Source: Sulfuritalea sp. (lineage in GTDB: Bacteria; Pseudomonadota; Gammaproteobacteria; Burkholderiales; Burkholderiaceae_C). Taken from it: DNA of 36,412 nucleotides. The notes beneath the pieces are model-generated. The model was not told where the DNA came from. It saw nothing but the letters and a program-made list of their open reading frames with translations, and did no database searches. Positions 20,101 through 28,596 of this stretch are shown here, in pieces (the stretch's first letter is position 1; the number at the start of each line of letters is the position of its first letter). The position numbers and the translations under genes were made by a program. The stretch covers positions 1 to 36,412 of the forward strand of contig JAIPDD010000008.1 of assembly GCA_021737875.1 (NCBI GenBank), written 5' to 3'.

Positions 20101-20112
20101 TACCGTGCTTGA
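17101..20112 (+). CDS. soxA: Sarcosine oxidase alpha subunit
   Basis: 1003 aa; 'GRIDRSQKVRFTLDGKTIEGFAGDTAASALIAHGQHLVARSFKYHRPRGFMGAGVEE', NAD-binding 'DVLVIGSGAAGLSAALNAARAGADV', C-terminal GcvT domain. Confidence 0.96.
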   Translation: MNASQHPGGAFRLATGGRIDRSQKVRFTLDGKTIEGFAGDTAASALIAHGQHLVARSFKYHRPRGFMGAGVEETNALLTVGQDGTREPNIAATVLEIEPGLTTQTQNAWPSVRFDLMAINSVLSPFFVAGFYYKTFMGPTRGAWMLYEHFIRKAAGLGASAIDADVNRYDWHNDYTDVLVIGSGAAGLSAALNAARAGADVMLVEQDFEMGGDLLNHNVDSAQAKWLKQTLQDIDATGKVKRFTRATAFGVYDGNTVGVIERSAPGVTDPAFGVPRQRMRTVRAAAIVMACGAIERPLVFAGNDKPGVMLASAVSSYVNRYAVAPGKNALFCVNNDAAYLGAFALARSGASVHVADLRASVPEDLTSQAQQLGITLHTSTAVTEVQGGLHAKSCTLSHYDATNATVQSEKCRLAIDLVAMSGGWTPTVHLSSHRNVKPIYRTDIACFVPGAFDRAQFGAGSMVGEQTWRGAIASGWLAGAQAAGFLGRQAAGPAPVMDDATSMAFVPAGPLRDAQSKGKAFIDFQNDVTVSDIELAHREGYQSVEHLKRYTTSGMGTDQGKTSNLNALTLMAAQREMDISAVGTTTFRPPYTPASLGALAGRNIGPHFQPERRTSMHDWHLAHGGVKMEAGLWLRPLWYSTHGATLSEAYKVEMDFVREKAGIADTSTLGKIDVQGPDAAEFLDRVYVNGFSKLAVGKARYGFMLREDGIVLDDGTTSRISPTQFFMTTTTAQAARVMSHLEFLLQVVWPELRVTVASVSDQWAAMSVAGPEVRKVLEAAFPNVDFSTDVFPHMGVLDTVGTGALAGVPLRILRLTFSGELAYEVFTPTHLGYRVWEHLLASGKPWQLRPYGLEALGSLRIEKGHVVGSEMDGRTTLDDLGMGKMASKLKPFWGGALRQSENLQRTNRPTLVGLEAIGKDDAPSNGAILFFADDTVQGHGRGHITSTTFSKSMGKAIGLGLLEGGTAHVGKEIIAASPTQGRQYRLRVVDPCFLDAEGVRYRA

Positions 20113-20707
20113 TTCAACTTTCCTACGCAGCCCCTTTACCGGGCACAATGCCGTTTCGCAGCCTGACAAGCAAGGTTTGGTTCAAGTGCATCTCCAGGCC
20201 CACGTCTTACCCAGCGTGACCCTCATCAGCACGTGGGTGCGTGGAGAAGCCAAGCTCGCGTCGACACTCAAGCAAGCATTGCAAGTGGCCATTCCACAGA
20301 GCACAGGAAAAACAGTGTCCTGTTCTCTTGGCTTATTGATGCGCACTGGGCCGCAAGAACTCATGCTCATTGGAACAAGGGATGAAGACATCCAAACGGC
20401 CTTGCGCGCGCATATAGTCGCCGACGTCGGTTCAGTCACCGATTTGAGCCAAGCGCGGTGCCGCATCCATGTCAGCGGAGCCAAGGCACAAGAAGCTTTG
20501 GGCAAGCTCTTCGCCCTGGACTTTCGCCAAGCTGCGTTTGCCTTGAATGACATCGCGCTGACGGGCCACCACCATGTGCCCTGCACGGTCCACCGCTTGG
20601 GGGATCAGTCGTTTGATCTCTATGTTTTCAGCACCTACGCCTTTGGGCAATTGGAGTCGCTTATCGATGCGTCGCGCGAATTTGGAGTCGATTTAAGTCT
20701 AAATTAA
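20105..20707 (+). CDS. soxG: Sarcosine oxidase gamma subunit
   Basis: GTG 20105 (8-bp overlap with soxA end) giving MLDSTFLRSPFTGHN...; position after soxA and length fit SoxG. Confidence 0.85.
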   Translation: MLDSTFLRSPFTGHNAVSQPDKQGLVQVHLQAHVLPSVTLISTWVRGEAKLASTLKQALQVAIPQSTGKTVSCSLGLLMRTGPQELMLIGTRDEDIQTALRAHIVADVGSVTDLSQARCRIHVSGAKAQEALGKLFALDFRQAAFALNDIALTGHHHVPCTVHRLGDQSFDLYVFSTYAFGQLESLIDASREFGVDLSLN

Positions 20708-20733
20708 GACAGCCAACGCATCCCTCTGATTCC

Positions 20734-20768
20734 CTTTAAGATAGCGAACAGTTTCACGCTATCTAAAG
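20734..20768. promoter_or_regulatory. Inverted repeat in the 5' leader of the RND operon (candidate operator or RNA hairpin)
   Basis: CTTTAAGATAGCG (20734-20746) / CGCTATCTAAAG (20757-20768), one bulged A; AGATAGCG/CGCTATCT core perfect; ends 5 bp before ATG 20774. Confidence 0.55.
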
Positions 20769-20773
20769 CAAAT

Positions 20774-22009
20774 ATGACAATATCGTTGGTTTCACGCTAT
20801 GTTCTGGGTGCTGTCGTCACACTCAGCCTCGTTGCATGTTCGGATAAAAAAGACGCTGAAAAAGCCGCGTCAGTTTCCGCACCTGCGCCCAGCGCGTCAA
20901 GTGCTTCTGCACCCGCTCCCACGCCAGCCGCCTCAGGCGCTTCCGCTGCTGCCCCACCGGGCCCGCCCGTAAGCGTTACCACGGTCAAAGCCGAACTGCG
21001 CGACATGGCTGTCGTATTGAAAGCCACTGGCACGGTGATGCCCTTAACCAGCGTTGATGTCAAAGCCCAGGCCAGCACCTTGATCAAAACGGTGCATATC
21101 AAAGAGGGGCAGTTTGTCAAAGCGGGTGACTTGATGTTCACCTTGGATGCGCGAAGCGATGAAGCCAATGTCGCCAAAGCACGTGCCCAATTGGCCAAAG
21201 ACCAAGCCACATTGGCCGATGCCCAGCGCCAATTTAAACGTTCACAGCAACTTTTTTCTCAAAACTTCATTTCGCAAGGTGCGGTTGACACCACCCAAGC
21301 CGTTGTAGAAGCCGCCACAGCGACTGTCGCAGCGGATCAGGCTGCGATCGATGCCGCTCATGTGGCATTGTCTTATGCCCAAGTACGGGCGCCCCATTCT
21401 GGGCGGGCGGGAGCTATCAGCGTGTCATCCGGGAGCGCCGTCCAAAGCAATGCCAGTACCTTAGTGACCATCACCCAACTCGACCCCATCGCCGTGGGGT
21501 TTAGCCTGCCGCAGCGCAACTTGGTCGATGCGATCGCAGCGCTCAAAGATGGAGGCGCTAGCGTGACTGCCACATTGGCCGATAACGGCGGCAGCTTCAA
21601 GGGCAAACTGAAATTCGTGGATAACACCGTGGACGCGGCCTCAGGCGCCGTCAAGGCCAAAGCCGTTTTCGCTAATAAAGAAGAGCGCTTGTGGCCTGGT
21701 GCTTTTGTTGAAATCTCGCAAACCGTCAGCACCCTCAAAGAGGCTGTGATCGTTCCGCAAGCTGTGATCATTCAAGGCGCGCGCGGGACAATTGTGTATG
21801 TGGTCGAAGATGGCAAGGCCGTCATGCGTCCCATCAAACAGCTCATGGGACAAAACGGCGAAGCTGCTGTCACGGGGCTCCAAGCGGGTGAAACCGTTGT
21901 CTTGGATGGCAAGCAAAATGTCCGCCCAGGCTCGGTGGTCGTCGAGCGGGCGAAAGATCCCAAGGCCAACGCTCCTGCGGGCGCGGCGTCAGGCAGCCGC
22001 GCACCATGA
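20774..22009 (+). CDS. RND efflux periplasmic adaptor subunit (lipoprotein MFP)
   Basis: Lipobox-like 'LSLVACSDKK', Ala/Pro/Ser linker, HlyD/MFP motifs 'VDVKAQASTLIKTVHIKEGQFVKAGDLMFTLD', 'RAPHSGRAGA'. Confidence 0.92.
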   Translation: MTISLVSRYVLGAVVTLSLVACSDKKDAEKAASVSAPAPSASSASAPAPTPAASGASAAAPPGPPVSVTTVKAELRDMAVVLKATGTVMPLTSVDVKAQASTLIKTVHIKEGQFVKAGDLMFTLDARSDEANVAKARAQLAKDQATLADAQRQFKRSQQLFSQNFISQGAVDTTQAVVEAATATVAADQAAIDAAHVALSYAQVRAPHSGRAGAISVSSGSAVQSNASTLVTITQLDPIAVGFSLPQRNLVDAIAALKDGGASVTATLADNGGSFKGKLKFVDNTVDAASGAVKAKAVFANKEERLWPGAFVEISQTVSTLKEAVIVPQAVIIQGARGTIVYVVEDGKAVMRPIKQLMGQNGEAAVTGLQAGETVVLDGKQNVRPGSVVVERAKDPKANAPAGAASGSRAP

Positions 22010-25000
22010 ATTTCTCCGAATTATTTATCCGCCGTCCGGTAATGACGGTGCTGCTCAACGTCGCGATTGTTGGAGCGGGTGTCATTGGTTTACAGAAAAT
22101 TCCGGTGGCGGCACTACCGAGCTATGACACCCCCATCATCAACGTATCGGCTTCCTTGCCCGGGGCCAACCCGGAAACCATGGCCAGTTCGGTGGCCTTG
22201 CCACTGGAAAAGCAGTTTCAAACGGTACCGGGTCTCAAAACGATTAGCTCCACCAGCACGCTGGGTAGCACTTCCCTGACCTTAGAGTTTGAAGAAGGGC
22301 GCAATATTGATGCTGCAGCGGTTGACGTTCAAGCCGCCCTTTTGCGCGCCCAACGCTCCTTGCCGCAAGACATGACTTCACCGCCAGCGTACCGCAAGGT
22401 GAACCCTGCGGATGCGCCGGTGCTTTTGATTTCCCTCACCTCTCCCTCGCTGACCCCGGCAGACCTGCAAGACTACGCAGAGCATTTAATTTCTCCCACC
22501 TTGTCTACGATTGACGGTGTGGCACAGGTCATTATTTACGGCTCTAAACGCTTCGCAGTGCGTGTGCGTGTGCAACCGGCAGCACTGGTGGCCCGCAATA
22601 TCGGCCTTGACGAAGTCAGTGCGGCGCTGCGCGCTGCCAACGTCAACACGCCCGTGGGAACCCTTGAAGGCCCCAAGCAGACGCTGGTCTTGCAAGCCAA
22701 TCGCCAACTCAAAAATGCCGCTGATTTTGCCAATCTGATTATCAGTAACAAGGGTGGCACACCCGTGCGCTTGCGCGACGTGGCCAAAGTAGAAAACAGC
22801 GTTGAGACGCTCAAAAGTTGGGCGACCTTCAATGGAGAAAACTCCATCACATTGGCCATCCAGCGCCAACCTGGTGCCAATACCGTGCGGGTGGTGGACT
22901 CCATACGTGCAGCGCTACCCGCATTGCAAAGCCAAATGCCGCAATCGATCAACCTGACGCCCATTAACGACCGCTCCCTGTCCGTTCGCGAAGCCTTGCA
23001 CGACGTGACCCTGACCTTGATGGGAACAATCGCCTTGGTGGTCTTGGTGATCTTTTTGTTTCTGCGCCGATTTGTCGCCACTGTCATTCCAACGCTTTCC
23101 TTGCCTATTTCTTTGATGGGTGCGGTGGCACTTTTGTGGGGGATGTCTTACAGCTTAGACAATATTTCGCTCCTGGGTCTCACGCTTGCGGTCGGTTTGG
23201 TGGTTGACGATGCGATTGTGGTTTTAGAAAACATCATTCGCCATGTTGAAGATGGGGAAGACCCGTTTCAGGCGGCCTTGGTGGGAGCGCGCGAAGTCGG
23301 ATTCACCATTGTTTCCATTTCAACGTCTTTGATTGCGGTTTTTATTCCTATTTTCTTCATGCCAGGCGTGATCGGCTTGTTGTTCCATGAGTTTGCAGTG
23401 GTCGTGGGTTTAGCGATTGTGGTGTCTGCTTTTGTGTCGCTGACTTTGGTCCCCATGTTGGCCAGCCGGTTCTTAAGTGATGAGGCCCATAAAAAACCAC
23501 CCGGCTCCTTGGTCCGCTTATTTGAGCGTGCATTTGACAAAACATTGGCCGCATACACGCGCGTTTTAGATTTGGCACTGAACCACCGCAAATTCATTTT
23601 GCTTGTGGCCGCGAGTACCTTTGTAGCCACCTTTTGGTTAGTCAGCGTGATTCCCAAAGGGTTTTTTCCCGAAGAGGATATCGGCCAAATTCAGGTATCC
23701 ACCGAGGCCAGCGAAGACATTTCATTTGCTGCCATGGTGCAGCTCCAAGAACGGGCCGCCGCCATTATTCGGGCGGATGCGAACGTCAAAGCGGTGAATT
23801 CGTTCAATGGCGGAACAGGTGGACAAAATTCAGGGCGCATGTTCATTACGCTGCATCCCAGCAGCGAACGCCAGCCTATCAAACAAGTGATTGAGAATTT
23901 ACGCAAGAAACTTCGGGGCGTCGCAGGGATCAATGTGTTTATGCGCCCAGTGCAAAACCTGCAACTCGGAGGACGCCAAAGTAAAGCCCAGTACCAGTAC
24001 ATTTTGCAAAGTGTGAAGGCCGATGAATTGAGCAGTTGGGCCACTAAGCTGCAAGAAAAGCTGCGTGCTGACCCCTTGTTTCGTGATGTCACCAGCGATT
24101 CACAGTTACGGGGTCTGCAAGCACAACTCAAAATTGACCGCGACATGGCCAACACCTTGGGCGTGTCCATTGATTCCATCCGCTCGGCTCTTTTCAGCGC
24201 TTTTGGTGAGCGCCAAGTGTCTACCATTTACCTGCCAACCGACAGCTACCAAGTCATCATGGAGGTCGCACCCGAGGCAAAACAGGATGAGCAGGCCTTG
24301 AATGGCATTTATGTGCGCTCTTCCTTTGGCACCTTGGTTCCCCTGTCGAGCTTTACCACGGTCGAGAGAACCGTGGGCCCGACATCTATCAACCACGTGG
24401 GCCAACTCCAAGCCGTGACTGTTTCCTTCAATCTTGCGCCGGGCACGGCTTTGGGCGATGCAACCGCGAAAATCGATGCTGCTTCTGAGGCGATTCAAAT
24501 GCCATCAAGCATCATCACCAGTTACGGAGGCGATGCGGCCGTCTTTAAAAACTCGCAAAGCAGCCAAGCGATCTTAGTCATTGCTGCCCTGGTCGTGATC
24601 TACATCCTGCTTGGGGTTTTGTATGAGAGTTACATCCACCCCATCACTATTTTAGCGGGGCTACCGTCGGCTGCCGTAGGCGCACTGGCTACGCTGATGT
24701 TGTTTGGCCAAGACTTGACCTTGATCGCCACCATTGGCATTGTGTTGCTCATCGGCATTGTGAAGAAGAACGCCATCATGATGATTGACTTTGCACTCGA
24801 GGCGCAGCGTCACCGTGGAATGACGCCCGCGCAAGCGATTCGTGAGGCTTGCATCCTTCGGTTTCGACCCATCATGATGACCACACTCGCCGCCTTGGTA
24901 GGAGCATTACCCATTGCGATGGGCATTGGTGCAGGTGCAGAGCTGCGCCAACCCTTGGGACTGGCGGTTGTGGGTGGTTTGGTTTTTTCTCAGGCGATCA

Positions 25001-25089
25001 CGCTATTTATCACGCCTGTTTTATATTTGGCACTCGACCGCTTGAGTGGCTCCGGGCCCATAGTGAACCCTGAGGTCGATTTTTCCTAG
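22006..25089 (+). CDS. RND efflux inner-membrane permease (AcrB/MexF/MdtB type)
   Basis: 1027 aa, 'MNFSELFIRRPVMTVLLNVAIVGAGVIGLQKIPVAALPSYDTPIINVSASLPGANPETM', 'LTLAVGLVVDDAIVVLENI'; ATGA overlap with the adaptor. Confidence 0.95.
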   Translation: MNFSELFIRRPVMTVLLNVAIVGAGVIGLQKIPVAALPSYDTPIINVSASLPGANPETMASSVALPLEKQFQTVPGLKTISSTSTLGSTSLTLEFEEGRNIDAAAVDVQAALLRAQRSLPQDMTSPPAYRKVNPADAPVLLISLTSPSLTPADLQDYAEHLISPTLSTIDGVAQVIIYGSKRFAVRVRVQPAALVARNIGLDEVSAALRAANVNTPVGTLEGPKQTLVLQANRQLKNAADFANLIISNKGGTPVRLRDVAKVENSVETLKSWATFNGENSITLAIQRQPGANTVRVVDSIRAALPALQSQMPQSINLTPINDRSLSVREALHDVTLTLMGTIALVVLVIFLFLRRFVATVIPTLSLPISLMGAVALLWGMSYSLDNISLLGLTLAVGLVVDDAIVVLENIIRHVEDGEDPFQAALVGAREVGFTIVSISTSLIAVFIPIFFMPGVIGLLFHEFAVVVGLAIVVSAFVSLTLVPMLASRFLSDEAHKKPPGSLVRLFERAFDKTLAAYTRVLDLALNHRKFILLVAASTFVATFWLVSVIPKGFFPEEDIGQIQVSTEASEDISFAAMVQLQERAAAIIRADANVKAVNSFNGGTGGQNSGRMFITLHPSSERQPIKQVIENLRKKLRGVAGINVFMRPVQNLQLGGRQSKAQYQYILQSVKADELSSWATKLQEKLRADPLFRDVTSDSQLRGLQAQLKIDRDMANTLGVSIDSIRSALFSAFGERQVSTIYLPTDSYQVIMEVAPEAKQDEQALNGIYVRSSFGTLVPLSSFTTVERTVGPTSINHVGQLQAVTVSFNLAPGTALGDATAKIDAASEAIQMPSSIITSYGGDAAVFKNSQSSQAILVIAALVVIYILLGVLYESYIHPITILAGLPSAAVGALATLMLFGQDLTLIATIGIVLLIGIVKKNAIMMIDFALEAQRHRGMTPAQAIREACILRFRPIMMTTLAALVGALPIAMGIGAGAELRQPLGLAVVGGLVFSQAITLFITPVLYLALDRLSGSGPIVNPEVDFS

Positions 25090-25098
25090 GCCAGGCGC

Positions 25099-25743
25099 CT
25101 ATTGCCAATGGCGATGTCCGCCGCCATGACCAAAGCGGACTGAAGGGCCGAACGGGAAAAGCACAGGCGGGTAATACGGTTGGAAAGACGGCTGGTAATG
25201 GAGCCTGCGCTGTACTGGAACGGTGATGTAAGTCACTGTGGGCTGTACGACAGTTGTTGTGACCTGGGGAGGGGGCAAACTACCAATCGGGGCGATCTGT
25301 AGCGCAATCGTGGGGCCTGGATCGTTGGGCGTTTGTACAGAATACTGCTTGCCCGCATATTCGTACACCACATTGAAAGCCACCGTTTTATTTTCATAAA
25401 AATTCTGTACTGTGCAGCGTTGCACATTTTCAATGCGAACGGCTGGATTTCCTTCTAGTCGGTCTCCCAATACAGCGCCACCTATGGCACCAATCGCGGT
25501 GGCAGCCGAACGCCCTGCCCCTTGACCGGCTGCATTGCCAAGAACGCCGCCAGCGATGGCACCGATCAAGGCACCCGCGCCGCTATTGGGTTGCTGAAAG
25601 CCGACTTGCTCTGTTGTGCATACTTGCCTAGGAACTGCCACCTGTTGTACTACAGGGGTGGATGCAATCACACGTCCAAGCTCTTGCGCCCCAATACCGC
25701 AAGCGCTTACGGCTGCCAAAAAGAGAAACGACCATTGCTTCAT
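25099..25743 (-). CDS. Glycine-zipper 2TM domain outer-membrane/lipoprotein-like protein
   Basis: From ATG 25743 'MKQWSFLFLAAVSACGIGAQ' and 'GAGALIGAIAGGVLGNAAGQGAGRSAATAIGAIGGAVLGDRLEG' glycine zipper. Confidence 0.85.
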   Translation of the reverse strand: MKQWSFLFLAAVSACGIGAQELGRVIASTPVVQQVAVPRQVCTTEQVGFQQPNSGAGALIGAIAGGVLGNAAGQGAGRSAATAIGAIGGAVLGDRLEGNPAVRIENVQRCTVQNFYENKTVAFNVVYEYAGKQYSVQTPNDPGPTIALQIAPIGSLPPPQVTTTVVQPTVTYITVPVQRRLHYQPSFQPYYPPVLFPFGPSVRFGHGGGHRHWQ

Positions 25744-25874
25744 AGGAAACCTCCAAAGAGTTAGCGCCTTAACGCAAGCAAGTCGGGAATTGTTGACACA
25801 GTCGTCGAACTTTACGCAAAGGCAACATCCAAGCGCAACGAAAAAGACGCCAGCATCCATGGATAATCCATGCC

Positions 25875-26591
25875 ATGCCAAACCGCTTTACGCCGCACCA
25901 CCGAGAGACGCTCCGAAAAACACCCCCATTGTTTTTTGCTTTGATCGGTTTGTTTATCTTTCTTGCCCTGATCCCCACGCTTTGGCCAGCATTAGACCTT
26001 CAAGCAGCCGCTTTATTTACCGGTAATCCACCAAAGGTAGCGGCAGCTCCTTGGTGGTGGGTTGAAATCATCAATTTGTATGTGCCACTGGCATTTCGAA
26101 TCATGGTTTTTACAGCATTGGCACTGTGGTTGGTGGCGACCTTGAAAGTACAGTGGTCGCAATGGCGATTGCCACTGGCTTTTGTTGTCCTTTCGGGCGC
26201 ATTGGGGCCGGGCTTGCTCGTGAACGCAGGGTTTAAAGACCACTGGCAGCGCGCCAGGCCTTACCAAGTCGAGAATTTTGGTGGGACCCAACAATTTACC
26301 CGCGCGGGCGTGATGACTGACCAGTGCAGCAACAACTGCTCATTCGTCAGCGGGCATGTTGCCTGCGGTTTTTTCTTTGCTTCACTAATGCTGCTTCATC
26401 GGCGCAGGCAAGTCGCTTGGGCGCTCATAGGCACCAGTGCGGGCCTGCTGATTGGCTTTGCAAGAATGGCCAATGTGGCACATTGGTTGAGCGATGTCTT
26501 GTGGGCTGCCCCGATTACTTTGCTGTGCAGTTGGGTGATTTGGAAAGTTTTGAGTCGAATTTACCAACCCAAGCCCACTTTATTTATTTAA
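25875..26591 (+). CDS. PAP2-superfamily membrane phosphatase
   Basis: Multi-TM; PAP2 signature residues 'KDHWQRARP', 'SFVSGH', 'ARMANVAHWLSD'. Confidence 0.9.
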   Translation: MPNRFTPHHRETLRKTPPLFFALIGLFIFLALIPTLWPALDLQAAALFTGNPPKVAAAPWWWVEIINLYVPLAFRIMVFTALALWLVATLKVQWSQWRLPLAFVVLSGALGPGLLVNAGFKDHWQRARPYQVENFGGTQQFTRAGVMTDQCSNNCSFVSGHVACGFFFASLMLLHRRRQVAWALIGTSAGLLIGFARMANVAHWLSDVLWAAPITLLCSWVIWKVLSRIYQPKPTLFI

Positions 26592-27547
26592 GACCCTGCC
26601 AAGCCATCGAGGGCACTGGGATAGCGCAGTCGCAAGCCCAGTTCTTTTTTCATGCGTTGGTTTACAAGCCTGCGCGATTCGTTCATAAAGCTCAGCTGCA
26701 TGGCAGAAACTTCTTTTTGGAGTTCTTTTTTTGCCACGCGTGGGGGCCTAGGCAGGCCATACAGGTCCGCAGCGGCATCCAAGTACTGGCCCATCTTCCT
26801 ATCCGTATCGTCATTGATGTTATAGCTGCGTTGGGATTTTCCTCGCCACAAAGCCAAGAAACAGGCCCGAGCCAAGTCATCGGCATGGATATGGTTGGTA
26901 TAAACATCTTCATCATCATGCAAAACAGGCGAGCCTTTTTGCAAGCGAGCGAGCGGTGTTCCACCGTCGCGGTCATTGGCATAAATACCCGGTACCCGAA
27001 GCACACTGGCTTTTACCCCAGCAGATCGGCCCAAAAACCGAACTGTTGCCTCGGCATGGGCTCTTCGCTGCGCTCGGGGGGTTGTGGGTGAAATGGCTGC
27101 AGACTCCGTCACCCACGCCCCTTGGCAATCGCCATAGACGCCACTGGTCGATGCATAAACCAGAGCGTGAGAAGGCGCACGCAAACGCGTGGCCTGCGCA
27201 AAGGCGACCAAGCGGCCGTCCGACCCTCCCTCTGGGGTCGGTGGGGCCAAATACAAAATACGCTGGGCAAGACCTGCCAAACGCCGCAACTGCGCGACCG
27301 CGTCTAAGTTGCCCAACAACGGGGTGATGCCCACAGTACGCAAGTTCGCCATACGCGGGGCACTGGATGTCAAAGCCAAAACACGCACCCGAGGGGCAAG
27401 AAGTTGCGCCACGCGAAGACCCACATCACCGCAACCCACAATGAGCACTCGGCTTCTGCGAAACCGAGAAGGCAGCGCACCTAAAGGGGATTGGATTGAA
27501 GGCAAAATAAGGCCGTGTAAAAAAACAATGGCCCCTAGGATACCCAT
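26588..27547 (-). CDS. NAD(P)-dependent epimerase/dehydratase (SDR superfamily, atypical/extended)
   Basis: 'RVLIVGCGDVGLRVAQLL' Rossmann motif, 'LVYASTSGVYGDCQGAWVTE'. Start uncertain; 27547 ATG chosen over 27691. Confidence 0.85.
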   Translation of the reverse strand: MGILGAIVFLHGLILPSIQSPLGALPSRFRRSRVLIVGCGDVGLRVAQLLAPRVRVLALTSSAPRMANLRTVGITPLLGNLDAVAQLRRLAGLAQRILYLAPPTPEGGSDGRLVAFAQATRLRAPSHALVYASTSGVYGDCQGAWVTESAAISPTTPRAQRRAHAEATVRFLGRSAGVKASVLRVPGIYANDRDGGTPLARLQKGSPVLHDDEDVYTNHIHADDLARACFLALWRGKSQRSYNINDDTDRKMGQYLDAAADLYGLPRPPRVAKKELQKEVSAMQLSFMNESRRLVNQRMKKELGLRLRYPSALDGLAGS

Positions 27548-27552
27548 AAAAA

Positions 27553-28596
27553 ATGACCAGCAGCGCAACCTCTTTTTCAGTCTCCATCGAACCGAGCAAA
27601 GTGAACTTTTCATGTGCATCCGATGAAACCCTTTTGGCAGCCGGTATCCGTCAAGGTGTTGGACTGGCTTATGGATGCAAAGACGGCGCATGCGGTTCTT
27701 GCAAATGCAAAATGACCTCAGGATCGGTCACGCACGCCAACTTTCAACGCAAAGCCCTAAGCGAAGAGGAAGAAGCCAACCAGTTTGTTCTCACCTGCTG
27801 CGCCACACCGCAAAGCGATATCGTGTTGGAATCTCGCCAAGTCACGCAGATCGGGACACTCCCGATCAAAAAAATGCCAACCCGTGTGAGCAGCCTGGTT
27901 AAAAAATCGCCCGATGTCGTACTCATGCATTTGCAGCTGCCCGCCAACGACAGCTTTGCCTTTCGGGCGGGCCAGTACATTGAATTCATCATGCGTGACG
28001 GCGCACGGCGCAGCTACTCCATGGCCAATGCCCCGCACAATGGTGCCAGTGTTGAATTACACATCCGTCACATGCCCGGAGGCCGCTTCACCGACCTGGT
28101 GTTTGGCTCGATGAAGGAAAAAGACATACTCCGAATTGAGGGGCCCTTTGGCTCCTTCTACCTGCGCGAGGACTCCGACAAGCCCATGGTCTTTTTGGCC
28201 TCTGGAACCGGCTTTGCGCCCTTAAAAGCATTGTTGGAACATATGCAGCACAAGGGCATTGAACGTCCAACGACTTTGTACTGGGGCGGTCGCCGTCCTG
28301 CAGATTTGTATTTGCAAGACTGGATCACAACACAGCTGGCCCTCATGCCGCACTTGACATTCATTCCCGTGGTCTCAGATGCACTCCCCGAAGACCAGTG
28401 GAGTGGCCGCACCGGCTTTGTTCACCAAGCCGTGTTGGATGATTTTGCCGATCTATCCGCCTACCAAGTCTATGCCTGCGGTGCACCGATTGTGGTGGAC
28501 TCTGCAAGGCAAACGTTTTGTGCAAAAGCCCATCTACCAGAAGATGAATTTTTTGCTGACGCGTTTACGTCGGAGGCGGACAAGAAGCAGGCTTGA
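27553..28596 (+). CDS. 2Fe-2S ferredoxin-NAD(P)H reductase (CDP-6-deoxy-delta-3,4-glucoseen reductase-like)
   Basis: 'GCKDGACGSCKCK' 2Fe-2S cluster, 'RRSYSMANAPHN' FAD motif, 'MVFLASGTGFAPLKALLEH' NAD motif. Confidence 0.92.
   Translation: MTSSATSFSVSIEPSKVNFSCASDETLLAAGIRQGVGLAYGCKDGACGSCKCKMTSGSVTHANFQRKALSEEEEANQFVLTCCATPQSDIVLESRQVTQIGTLPIKKMPTRVSSLVKKSPDVVLMHLQLPANDSFAFRAGQYIEFIMRDGARRSYSMANAPHNGASVELHIRHMPGGRFTDLVFGSMKEKDILRIEGPFGSFYLREDSDKPMVFLASGTGFAPLKALLEHMQHKGIERPTTLYWGGRRPADLYLQDWITTQLALMPHLTFIPVVSDALPEDQWSGRTGFVHQAVLDDFADLSAYQVYACGAPIVVDSARQTFCAKAHLPEDEFFADAFTSEADKKQA

Noticed and set aside
26324-27091. 255-aa plus-strand ORF overlapping PAP2 and antisense to the epimerase
   Set aside because: Spans two recognised genes in the wrong frame or strand; no domain signal.
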